62,910 bases of DNA, taken from Myxococcota bacterium. Lineage in GTDB: Bacteria; Myxococcota_A; Polyangia; Polyangiales; Houyiibacteriaceae. The DNA lies in assembly GCA_028284955.1 (NCBI GenBank), contig JANQQS010000136.1:1-62910 (forward strand), written 5' to 3'. This document shows positions 15,902 to 23,609 of this stretch, piece by piece. The first letter of the stretch is position 1. The number at the start of each line of letters is the position of its first letter. The position numbers were made by a program, and so were the translations under genes. The notes under the pieces are model-generated. The model was given only the letters and a program-made list of their open reading frames with translations. It did not search any database and was not told the DNA's origin.

Positions 15902-16891
15902 TCACTTGTTTCTTGCGCACGTGGGACATCCTTCGGTTCCGTTGTCGGTGTCGTGACGCCTCCGTCGCATCGCCTTGCGCAGCTTGTTTTTGAACTTCTC
16001 AAAGAGCTTCTGTCCGATGTCCGGGAAATTGGGCAGTGGGATTCCGCCAATCAGAACGTTGGGCGAACCAATCGTGATGAGCCCTGGCGTCGACCCTATC
16101 CCTGGATCGGTGCCCATCGTTTTGGAAGCCACAGCCGCGGCGATATCTGCCGCCGCTTGCGCAGCGTTCATGGCGGCGGAGAGCGCAGAGGCTTCCGCCA
16201 TGGCCGCGTTTCCTTCCGAGGCGGCGTTGGCGGCATCTACACCGTCTGCGACAGCGCTCAGTAGGGTCATGCCTTGACTCATCGCCGCAGCAACCGCAGC
16301 CGCTTTCATCGCTGCGGCAGTAGTGCGGCTCATGTCGGTACTCGGCATGCAAGCGAGGCAAAAATCGATGGCACGAGCGGCTCGCATGCCGCCGATGAAC
16401 ACTTTGGAAGAACCGGTCTTGACCTCAAAAAACGGAGCGAAGCCACCACATGTCGGAGCGAGCCCAAGATCACCGGCTCGCGCTGCAGGCATACCGTTGA
16501 TCAGGACTTGAACGCAGGTCCCAAGCGTGATCGCCCCAATACTCGGCAAGGGCACTGGCGGAGCAGGCGGCACCAGGCTGGGTGGATGGGCGTGAGCGTG
16601 GGGTAAGCCAATGTACAGCGAACCCAAGAACGCCGCGGGAAAGTCGGGAAGCGCCGCGCTAATCGAGTTGGTCATCCCAGCTGCAGCTGCGTTGGCGAGG
16701 TCGAGAGGAGCGGAAATGACACCAACGACTGCGCCGACCGCGGTTTCAACGACGCGTACCGGGTTGGCGGCTCCCTGCTCCGAAACAGCCTCGGGAAGTT
16801 GTTTGAACGGTTCCATGGTGTCTTTAACCGTCTGCTGCGAGTTGATCACCACGTTTTCGACCCCTTGCTGCAAGCTGAGCCAAATACTCAT
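15902..16891 (-). CDS. PAAR-like (DUF4150-type) T6SS spike tip protein
   Basis: 329 residues. The ATG at 16891 shares its A with the stop of the upstream TPR gene (TGATG), so the genes are translationally coupled. Residues about 105-175 show the PAAR pattern (GAITLGTCVQVLINGMPAARAGD...KVFIGGMRAARAID). A closing segment, ITIGSPNVLIGGIPLPNFP, comes near 300 after an Ala-rich helical insert. Residues 45-100 contain hydrophobic helices resembling the membrane-spanning parts of PAAR proteins that carry Rhs toxins. It caps VgrG and loads the Rhs effector encoded 24 bp downstream. Confidence 0.75.
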   Translation of the reverse strand: MSIWLSLQQGVENVVINSQQTVKDTMEPFKQLPEAVSEQGAANPVRVVETAVGAVVGVISAPLDLANAAAAGMTNSISAALPDFPAAFLGSLYIGLPHAHAHPPSLVPPAPPVPLPSIGAITLGTCVQVLINGMPAARAGDLGLAPTCGGFAPFFEVKTGSSKVFIGGMRAARAIDFCLACMPSTDMSRTTAAAMKAAAVAAAMSQGMTLLSAVADGVDAANAASEGNAAMAEASALSAAMNAAQAAADIAAAVASKTMGTDPGIGSTPGLITIGSPNVLIGGIPLPNFPDIGQKLFEKFKNKLRKAMRRRRHDTDNGTEGCPTCARNK

Positions 16892-18177
16892 CAAAACCTC
16901 GTTACCCCCTGCAACGGAGGAGCACCGCTCGGGTATTCCTGCGCGAGTTTGGCTTCGACGCCGCGCAGCTCTTGCTCGGTCTGCTGCAGCCGATCATGAA
17001 CCCCTAGTTGCGATAAGACATCGCGTAGTCGGGTAAGGAGCCGAGCAAGACTCGTGTGGGCTTCGACTTCGCGTGCAAAGGCAGCGCCGCCCATCCACAC
17101 CGCAACGGCTTCTATCTGTCTATTTTGTTCGAGCTCGCACACACCCTGGTGTTCGATACAAAGCGCGTAGGCCTCGACATTGCGAAACTCCAGAGCGAGC
17201 TTGCTCGCCTGTTCGTAGTAGCTGGCTCCGTCCGCGTAGCGTCGTTCAGCTCGGCTGACATGGCCGAGATTCATGATGATGTTCAACAGTACGGAATACG
17301 CCTTTCCTTCGATTGAGGGAGTAAGCGCTTTTTCGAAGTATTCACGAGCTCGAAGTGAGTTGTCCGTACGTAGAAACACTTCGCCAATGCCGTTCAGCGC
17401 AAGCGCGACCATCAGATGGTTGCCGAGGGCCTTGTAGTAACGTTTGACCAGTTCGTACTTGTGAATGGCCCCTTCGTAGCGTTGGTGGGCCTGGTCATAT
17501 GCAGCCACCATAGTAAACGCCTGCATGCGACGAGGAAGCGGCAGCGATTCGTCGAGGGCCTCGTCGATCAGCGCTTGCTCGATGGCCGGTTGGCTAAAGT
17601 CGGTTGCAAACCATTCGGTACGCATCAACCGTTCACGATGGTCTCGCAGTATGGGTTCTTGCACATCGTCGCGAAGGAATATGCGCATTCCGCGACACCA
17701 CGGTCTCGGCATCGCGTGTTGCATCAGCGCGTGAACGAACCCTAGATACGCATGGCGATCCTGAATCTCGAGAGGGAATAAGGAGAAGACTACAAGCATA
17801 GAATCAGGGGCGGGGAGAATCTGACGGGCGTATGTCATCAACCCTCGCATGCGATGAACCGGTGAAGCACCGTCGTCGAAGACCTCGTTCGGAACCGGCG
17901 GAAGCTTTGGTTCGCCTGCTTCAGCGAGCTTGTCTTGAAGCATGTCGATCGAGGCCTGAATCGTGTCCGCTGACTGACTGACGAACTGAGCCGGGGTGCG
18001 AAAGTCAAACGGGAAGGTCCAAAACACATCTGGACAATCGCCTTGCTCGATGGCGTTGAGAATATTGAGCACATAGGCAGCCTCCGTCTGCGAACACGAA
18101 ACGACCATCGCGACATGTTGACGTTGCCCGAGAAACTCGGTCAGCCTCGTTTGTGCTTCGTCGAATAACTTCTGCAT
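16891..18177 (-). CDS. TPR protein between VgrG and PAAR, candidate effector adaptor
   Basis: 428 residues, no signal peptide. The N-terminal about 200 residues (MVVSCSQTEAAYVLNILNAIEQGDCPDVFW..., SMLVVFSLFPLEIQDRHAYLGFVHAL) look like an alpha/beta domain without a visible Walker A motif. Residues about 210-400 are helical TPR-like repeats (YEGAIHKYELVKRYYKALGNHLMVALALNGIGEVF; SLRAREYFEKAL; RRYADGASYYEQASKLALE). It lies between vgrG and the PAAR-like gene and is coupled to the latter. By position it could chaperone or adapt the PAAR-Rhs cargo, the role DUF1795 or DUF2169 proteins play elsewhere; its sequence resembles neither. Confidence 0.65.
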   Translation of the reverse strand: MQKLFDEAQTRLTEFLGQRQHVAMVVSCSQTEAAYVLNILNAIEQGDCPDVFWTFPFDFRTPAQFVSQSADTIQASIDMLQDKLAEAGEPKLPPVPNEVFDDGASPVHRMRGLMTYARQILPAPDSMLVVFSLFPLEIQDRHAYLGFVHALMQHAMPRPWCRGMRIFLRDDVQEPILRDHRERLMRTEWFATDFSQPAIEQALIDEALDESLPLPRRMQAFTMVAAYDQAHQRYEGAIHKYELVKRYYKALGNHLMVALALNGIGEVFLRTDNSLRAREYFEKALTPSIEGKAYSVLLNIIMNLGHVSRAERRYADGASYYEQASKLALEFRNVEAYALCIEHQGVCELEQNRQIEAVAVWMGGAAFAREVEAHTSLARLLTRLRDVLSQLGVHDRLQQTEQELRGVEAKLAQEYPSGAPPLQGVTRF

Positions 18178-18220
18178 GTATATGTTTCGTTTCGTTCGAT
18201 GTCGCGAGCGTGAAAGTACG

Positions 18221-21019
18221 TCAGTTGATTTTGATCAAACCTCCGGTGATCTCGTTTATCCCCACGGCGCTTGATGTAATTTTGGGCCCATCCAATGACA
18301 CTCCGGCGTTCTCAAATTTGAAAGAACTATTGCCTCCCGTGCCTTTGACAACTTTTCCGCTGAACGTGATGGTGCCGTCGCTGTTCAGCGTAATGCTGCT
18401 CGTCTTTCCGCAAACGATGCTGACTTCTTCTGCTCCACTGAGGCAGAGCTTGCCGCCCTTGCTCGTAATGGAGGACTTTCCGTTGGTCACCGTGAAGTCT
18501 TTCGACGTACCGATCTCCGCTTTGTCCTTGAGTAAAAGATAGTGATTTTCGTTTTGCGTAAGTCGAATGTGCGCCTTGGCGTTCACCGTGTGCCCGCCTT
18601 TGGTCACAGAGACGACCTTGTCCTCGGTCTGGACGGTCAGGGTGTCGCCTGCCTTGATGGTCGTTTCGCGCCCCGAGCCGTATTCCTCGGTCAGCTTGTT
18701 CGCCACCGTATGTTTCTCCGGCCCCGTGATGATGGACTCGAGCTCTGCTTCGCAAGTCACGGTCTGTTTATGAGTCACCGTGAGCTTTCGTTCTTTGTCG
18801 ACCTTGTGTGTCTCGTTGCCCGTCACCGAAACCGTTCGGTTTCCGCTTACGCTGGTCGATTGGTTGCCTGAAACGCTGTTGGATTGGTCGGCGCCTACGC
18901 TTGTTGAGTGATTGTTTAGAACGGTTTCGTTGTAGTCCTTCTGGGCATGGACGATGATTTGTTCTTCGCCGGCTTTGTCTTCGAAGGTGAGTTCGTTGTA
19001 GCCTTCGCCACCGGGGCTGGAGTTGGTTTTTAGGGTGCTTTTGGTTTTTTCGTCGGGTAGCGCGTAGGGCGGGGCGTGTTCGCCGTTGTAGACGGCGCCG
19101 GTGATGAGGGGCTGGTCGGGGTCGCCGTGCAGGAAGGTCACGGCGACTTCCATGCCGATACGGGGCAGGAAGACGAAACCCCAGCCCGCCCCCGACCAGG
19201 GCTGCATGACGCGCACAAAGCATGACGAGCGGTCGTCGCGCGCTCCGATGCGGTCCCAATGGAACTGCACTTTGATGCGGCCGTGTTCGTCGGTATGGAT
19301 TTCTTCTCCGGCGGGGCCGACTACGGTCGCGGTTTGCAGGCCTGCGATGCGGGGCTTGGGGGTGGTGCGTGCCGGCCGATAGGGGGTGCCGGCCGGCACG
19401 CATACAAAGCGGTTGGTGTAGGGTTCGTTGAGCGAGCCGTCCGGGTTCGGGTCGTCCAGGTTCAGGCCACTCGAGGTCAAACACTGATGCGCGACGGAGA
19501 CTACGACGTAGCTGCCGTTGAGCTCTGGTTGGCGATGGCCCGCGAGGTCGAAGCGAGCGCCCACGCGCAGCGCGGTGACCGTGCTGAGGCCTTCACCCAC
19601 GTGCGCGTCGCGCGCGTCGAGTTCGCGGCGGAGGCGCACTTGGCTTTTGGCGTCGTGCTCTTTAAACGCGCGCTGCCCCGCGTCGTAGTCGGCGAGCGTA
19701 AGCGGCCGGCTGTCGTGCTCGTATGTTTCTCTAGAGGGGCCGCTCGCTGCGCCGGCGGGGCGGTCTTGTTCGGGGGGCGGCTCGCTTTCGGTTTCTTCCT
19801 CCACCATGCGCGAAGGCCGAGTCCAATCGTAGTGCCGGGCGGCGAACTTTGTCGGCCGCAAGGTCGAGCGCAGCTGAAACTCGCGCACGCATTCATGGCC
19901 GCCAACCCCGCTTTCGTAATCCACCATCCACAGCGTGTCGCCGTGATCCGAAGTGCTGTGGCGAGACGAGGCCGCGGCGTGGTGGCGCTCGTGGTCAACC
20001 ATCACCATCACTTCGCGTTCGGCTTCGTGGTCAAACCAGTAGACGATGCCTTCTTCTTCCATCAGCCGATGGACGAAGGCGAGGTCGGTTTCGTCGTATT
20101 GAACGCGGTATTCGCAGGTGAGGTAGTCGCTTCGGTCAAGCTCGAGCCGCACTTCTCGTTGGTAGGGCGCAAGGCCTTCTGCGAGCACTTGCTCGATGAT
20201 TTCGGGCACGGTTTGGTTTTGAAAGATGCGGCTGTCTTTGCGCAGACCCAGCGCCCACAGCGCGGGCACCAACGTGACCCATGCCGATACCTGCTCGCGG
20301 CTCGAGCTTCCTTCTCGAACTTCAGACACCATGCCCACAACCCGCTGCTGGTGGTCTCCGCGCTCCAGCATCAGCGTGCCGCTGCCGCCCAAAAGGCGCG
20401 TGGGCTCGACGTCCATTTGATCGGTGCGCAGCTCGACCTCGGCCGCGTAGGGCGCATTGAGCGCTTCTTCGATACTGGCGCGGGCGACCTCCCATTGGAT
20501 CTGAGGCAGCGCATCCGTTTCAAAATAGAGACGCACGGTGTCGGTCGGCTCGTCGCTGGTCAGCGCGCCGAGAACGCCCGACGCAAGGCTGCCCGACGCA
20601 AGGCTGCCCGACGCAAGGCTGCCCAGCGCTGCCCCCCCCAAAGCAGATCCCAGCGCGCTACCCCCCAGGGCGCCAGCCGGAGAACTGGCGGCCGATGGCA
20701 TCGCTCCTGACGAACCGGCTCCCGAGGCGCCCGCAGGCGAAGGCGCTTCGGCGGGGCTCGCCAAGGCCGAGCCGATCGCTTTCTGTCCCAGGGACCCGGC
20801 CGCGCTCGACGCGATGTCTCCGCCGGGCACGTCTTTGAGCGCACGAGATGTCGCCTGCTCAGTGGCCGACGCAGCTGCGCCGACTCCCGCTTGCCGCGCG
20901 GCGTCCTTCATAGTGCTCGACCCGGTATCGCTGGGCCGATCCGCAGCCGTGCGCGCGCCGTCTTGAGCGCCTTCTCGTGCAGCCTGCTTCGCTACGTCTT
21001 TGCCCTTGCGATCACTCAT
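18221..21019 (-). CDS. vgrG: VgrG spike protein (TssI) with N-terminal extension
   Basis: 932 residues. The canonical VgrG starts near residue 161 (DTVRLYFETDALPQIQWEV...), with the gp27-like part (IIEQVLAEG, YRVQYDETDLAFVHRLMEEEGIVYWF), then the OB/gp5 region (GRIKVQFHWDRIG..., FVRVMQPWSGAGWGFVFLPRIGMEV) and GDPDQPLITGAVYN. A DUF2345-type beta-helix tail runs to the end. The first 160 residues are unusual: a charged helix followed by Ala/Gly/Ser-rich low complexity including three LASGS units encoded by a 15-bp tandem repeat. Lies 50 bp after hcp, so likely the same transcript. Confidence 0.9.
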   Translation of the reverse strand: MSDRKGKDVAKQAAREGAQDGARTAADRPSDTGSSTMKDAARQAGVGAAASATEQATSRALKDVPGGDIASSAAGSLGQKAIGSALASPAEAPSPAGASGAGSSGAMPSAASSPAGALGGSALGSALGGAALGSLASGSLASGSLASGVLGALTSDEPTDTVRLYFETDALPQIQWEVARASIEEALNAPYAAEVELRTDQMDVEPTRLLGGSGTLMLERGDHQQRVVGMVSEVREGSSSREQVSAWVTLVPALWALGLRKDSRIFQNQTVPEIIEQVLAEGLAPYQREVRLELDRSDYLTCEYRVQYDETDLAFVHRLMEEEGIVYWFDHEAEREVMVMVDHERHHAAASSRHSTSDHGDTLWMVDYESGVGGHECVREFQLRSTLRPTKFAARHYDWTRPSRMVEEETESEPPPEQDRPAGAASGPSRETYEHDSRPLTLADYDAGQRAFKEHDAKSQVRLRRELDARDAHVGEGLSTVTALRVGARFDLAGHRQPELNGSYVVVSVAHQCLTSSGLNLDDPNPDGSLNEPYTNRFVCVPAGTPYRPARTTPKPRIAGLQTATVVGPAGEEIHTDEHGRIKVQFHWDRIGARDDRSSCFVRVMQPWSGAGWGFVFLPRIGMEVAVTFLHGDPDQPLITGAVYNGEHAPPYALPDEKTKSTLKTNSSPGGEGYNELTFEDKAGEEQIIVHAQKDYNETVLNNHSTSVGADQSNSVSGNQSTSVSGNRTVSVTGNETHKVDKERKLTVTHKQTVTCEAELESIITGPEKHTVANKLTEEYGSGRETTIKAGDTLTVQTEDKVVSVTKGGHTVNAKAHIRLTQNENHYLLLKDKAEIGTSKDFTVTNGKSSITSKGGKLCLSGAEEVSIVCGKTSSITLNSDGTITFSGKVVKGTGGNSSFKFENAGVSLDGPKITSSAVGINEITGGLIKIN
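20577..20621 (-). repeat. 15-bp tandem repeat, three exact units, in vgrG
   Basis: Three perfect copies of CCCGACGCAAGGCTG (plus strand) encode SLASG repeats at about residues 134-148 of the N-terminal extension of VgrG. Confidence 0.85.
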
Positions 21020-21069
21020 CTCTCTTGCGCCTTCGCCGCCCTATCCTCCCAAGCTTCTGCGTCATCTCC

Positions 21070-21561
21070 TCAGGTTCTCTGGCTCCACTGGTCAACATGC
21101 GTCACGCCACCCTCTTCGTAGCGCCAGGTGATTTTTCCGAAGACGAAGGAGATTTCTTCAGTAGGCGGCGCACTGGCGCTGGCCGGGTCGATCACGTCGG
21201 GCGAGATTCTCCGAATCGAGGCCACGCGCCCTTCGGCGATCTCGATGGTGAAAAACTGCTGCGTGGTTCCGTCGCCCGTCGGCGAGGGGCGGAAGAAACG
21301 AAATACGCCTTCGATCTGTTGATTGTCGCAGAGCGCTTTTGCAATCAGAGGGCTGCTTTTGTCGATTCGTTTGACGATTTTGATCGGGTCGTAGCTCCGG
21401 TCTCCGGTGGCCATGCCCGAAGATGCTTCGCGAGCCGTGCGCACCGAGTCTTCAAAGGAAAGGCACTCGATGGTGTTTTCCCGTTCCATGCTCTGAATCG
21501 AGCTCTCGCCTTGAACTTCGTTCCCTGCTGCCTTGAGCGACAAATGTACCGTCTGTGCCAT
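21070..21561 (-). CDS. hcp: Hcp, T6SS inner-tube protein (TssD)
   Basis: 163 residues from ATG 21561, chosen because AGAAGGTAAAT precedes it and the length fits Hcp; an open frame continues upstream to 21744 but overlaps the previous gene. Typical Hcp features are the beta-rich start (AQTVHLSLKAAGNEVQGESSI), MERENTIECLSFEDSVRTA, the central RSYDPIKIVKRIDKSSPLIAKALC and the ending EISFVFGKITWRYEEGGVTHVDQW. Hcp hexamers stack into the tube propelled by the TssBC sheath. It lies just upstream of vgrG. Confidence 0.9.
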   Translation of the reverse strand: MAQTVHLSLKAAGNEVQGESSIQSMERENTIECLSFEDSVRTAREASSGMATGDRSYDPIKIVKRIDKSSPLIAKALCDNQQIEGVFRFFRPSPTGDGTTQQFFTIEIAEGRVASIRRISPDVIDPASASAPPTEEISFVFGKITWRYEEGGVTHVDQWSQRT

Positions 21562-21617
21562 ATTTACCTTCTCTATTCGTTTTTTGCGTATTTGATGTGC
21601 GCGATTTGGTCGAACCT

Positions 21618-22682
21618 TTAGTAGAGCAATGTTCCTGGAGCCGGATCGGCATGCTCCGAACGGAACGGTCTCGGGCTTGTCCTCGTGCTTCGGTCTCGGA
21701 TGGTCTGGAACTTCTTGCTCACGCGACTGAGCCGCTCGTCCCACTCAAGATCGATGGCCTGCCCTTGAACGGATGTATGAAACTTTGCCATCACCATGAT
21801 CAAAAAGAGCGGCTTCAAAAAGGCGCTGCGAATGTTCGCGGCAAGGAGCGCGGCGACCAAAAGTGAAAACGCGGTGCCGCTACCCTGAAGCGAATCGGGC
21901 AGCGCCAGGCCCAAGAGAAACGCGGGCGCCAGCATGACCACCCAAATGACGGTGGTCAGCACTTTGTCGAACACCACGATCCACACCCCGGTTTTGAGCA
22001 CTTCTTTGGTGTTCTGCGCGTAGTAGATGAGGCCGTCTTTCGCGCTCCGCCAGGGGTCTGCATCTCCGCGCGCGAGACCATACGAAAAAATCGTTTCGTC
22101 AATATACGTGGTCGAGGCGTAGACAATGGCGTTGACCACCGACGCCAACGCGCCCAAACCAGGAATCGGCAGGAGATTGGCCACCCAGCTAAGCGTCCGG
22201 TTCAGCGCGCGCACTACGCCATGCACCAAGAGATCAAGCGCAAAAAGCGCGTTGACCTGCCCAAACTTCTTGGTGACCACATCTTTGCCGTAAGCAAACA
22301 TGCTCTGCGAGCCACTAGAGAGCCCGCCATGCACCATCAGCTCGGTCAACACAGCCACGTGGCCGCATTTGAGCAGGTACAAAAAATAGCGGACCACGAG
22401 CCACCAGAGATAGCCATAGGTGCCGAGGCCCGCGATGACCCACGCGTATCCCGCCCAGGGGTGAATCTTCGACCCAAGGAAACTGCCTCCGCCAAAGGTG
22501 ACCAAGATCCAAACGATGGTCGCCACCGATAACCCGAGCAGGACTCCGAACCGAGCCGCCGCGTAGGGAAGCGTACGCAGCAGCAGAGACAGCGCGGTTC
22601 CTATCGATGCATTGTCAATCGAGAGCGGATACGAATGCCGCACAGGTTGTTCGGGATGATGGTGAGACGAGGAAAACGTCAT
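21618..22682 (-). CDS. Polytopic membrane protein upstream of hcp
   Basis: 354 residues from ATG 22682, preceded by GAGAAGGAGAGAGG. About six membrane segments are visible: FGVLLGLSVATIVWILVTF, GYAWVIAGLGTYGYLWWLVV, WVANLLPIPGLGALASVVNA, GVWIVVFDKVLTTVIWVVML, PAFLLGLALP and the segment ending LFLIMVMAKFH. The C-terminal cytoplasmic tail is charged. It lies 56 bp upstream of hcp on the same strand, and 162 bp upstream is a copy of the GCTGA-N6-GCTGA motif, so it is probably expressed with the T6SS. I do not recognise a named family. Confidence 0.65.
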   Translation of the reverse strand: MTFSSSHHHPEQPVRHSYPLSIDNASIGTALSLLLRTLPYAAARFGVLLGLSVATIVWILVTFGGGSFLGSKIHPWAGYAWVIAGLGTYGYLWWLVVRYFLYLLKCGHVAVLTELMVHGGLSSGSQSMFAYGKDVVTKKFGQVNALFALDLLVHGVVRALNRTLSWVANLLPIPGLGALASVVNAIVYASTTYIDETIFSYGLARGDADPWRSAKDGLIYYAQNTKEVLKTGVWIVVFDKVLTTVIWVVMLAPAFLLGLALPDSLQGSGTAFSLLVAALLAANIRSAFLKPLFLIMVMAKFHTSVQGQAIDLEWDERLSRVSKKFQTIRDRSTRTSPRPFRSEHADPAPGTLLY

Positions 22683-22844
22683 CGTCCTCTCTCCTTCTCG
22701 GTCGCGGTGACATCGCCTACAAACAGCATGCTCTCGAGATGCGCTCCCCGAGACAGACATTTGCGAATAGACACGGTCATGGTTTTCCTCCAGCGATCGA
22801 GCTGCTACCGACTCATAAACACTAGGGCGCGCGCAGCTGTCGTG

Positions 22845-22873
22845 CTTCAGCGCAACCTCAGCAAACCGTCATT
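22845..22873 (-). promoter_or_regulatory. Candidate T6SS-regulon motif, copy b
   Basis: The minus strand reads AATGA, N5, TGCTGAGG, N3, CGCTGAAG. It lies 162 bp upstream of the membrane protein/hcp transcript start codon and overlaps the last codons of the gene ending at 22869. Confidence 0.5.
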
Positions 22874-23609
22874 GCTGAATGATCGCTTTTTTAGCTCCTG
22901 ACTTCCGAGAACCTGGTCTCTTGGAACGACGACGCTTCTTGGAGATCCGGCGAATCATCTTGGCGATCTCGTCTCCGGATTTCTCCATATCAATCTTCCA
23001 TTCGCGGCCTTCTTTCACCAACAACCAGGGCACGGGCTGTGGCATCCAAGGAATCGTTTCGGAGATCGATTTGTGGCGAACACGGAGAAGCGCTCGGCGA
23101 CGGCGACGGTACACTCGGCGAATGACCGGTTTTGCGTGATCCACCAACGAAAGATCAGCGACCGAGCTACTGAAGTTCGAATGGTCGTCTTTGGAATAGC
23201 TATGCTGCGTCACCGTTCCATCAGCGAGTCTCTCGAAGATGATCTCGGTGGTTGCTTGCTCGGCGGCAGTAAAGCAGCTCGTCATAAGAGCGCCGTCACG
23301 CGCGCCAAAGGCTGCCCAATAGGTCTCCATGGTCTTTTCTGGTGTGCTGAAATCCGCCTCGACCTGCGCCGAGGGCTCCATGGGAGTGGGTTTGACTTTG
23401 GCTTGATCAGAAGCGCGGGTCTCGGATGGTTTCTGCGCAGATGCTTTGGAAGACTCGGGTTTGGGCGCAACGCGAGGTTGCTCTTTTTCCTCCGCTTGAG
23501 CAGACGCCGTCGTGGCTTGGGCAGGAGGTTTACCGCTGGCGACCCGCACCATGCAGCTGCCCATCATACCCCACACCATCGTGGCGAATATCATGCCGAT
23601 CTTTCTCAT
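22869..23609 (-). CDS. Lipoprotein with NTF2-like domain (tentative)
   Basis: 246 residues. ATG 23609 shares its A with the stop of the upstream gene (TGATG) and has AAGGAGAG ahead. The signal peptide ends in a lipobox (GMMGSC). A Pro/Ala/Lys-rich linker of about 60 residues follows. The domain from STPEKTMETYWAAFGARDGALMTSCF has the opening typical of NTF2-like/DUF4878 lipoproteins, ending WLLVKEGREWKIDM, and the C-terminal 35 residues are very basic (RRISKKRRRSKRPGSRKSGAKK). Coupled to the membrane protein gene upstream; role unknown. Confidence 0.65.
   Translation of the reverse strand: MRKIGMIFATMVWGMMGSCMVRVASGKPPAQATTASAQAEEKEQPRVAPKPESSKASAQKPSETRASDQAKVKPTPMEPSAQVEADFSTPEKTMETYWAAFGARDGALMTSCFTAAEQATTEIIFERLADGTVTQHSYSKDDHSNFSSSVADLSLVDHAKPVIRRVYRRRRRALLRVRHKSISETIPWMPQPVPWLLVKEGREWKIDMEKSGDEIAKMIRRISKKRRRSKRPGSRKSGAKKAIIQQ

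Noticed and set aside
19259-20710. A 483-codon open frame on the plus strand
   Set aside because: It is exactly antisense to vgrG, whose product matches a known family throughout; the open frame reflects GC-rich codon use.
21562-21744. Longer hcp reading frame (224 codons)
   Set aside because: The extra 61 codons lie in the preceding gene, have no Hcp similarity, and the ATG at 21561 has a good ribosome site.
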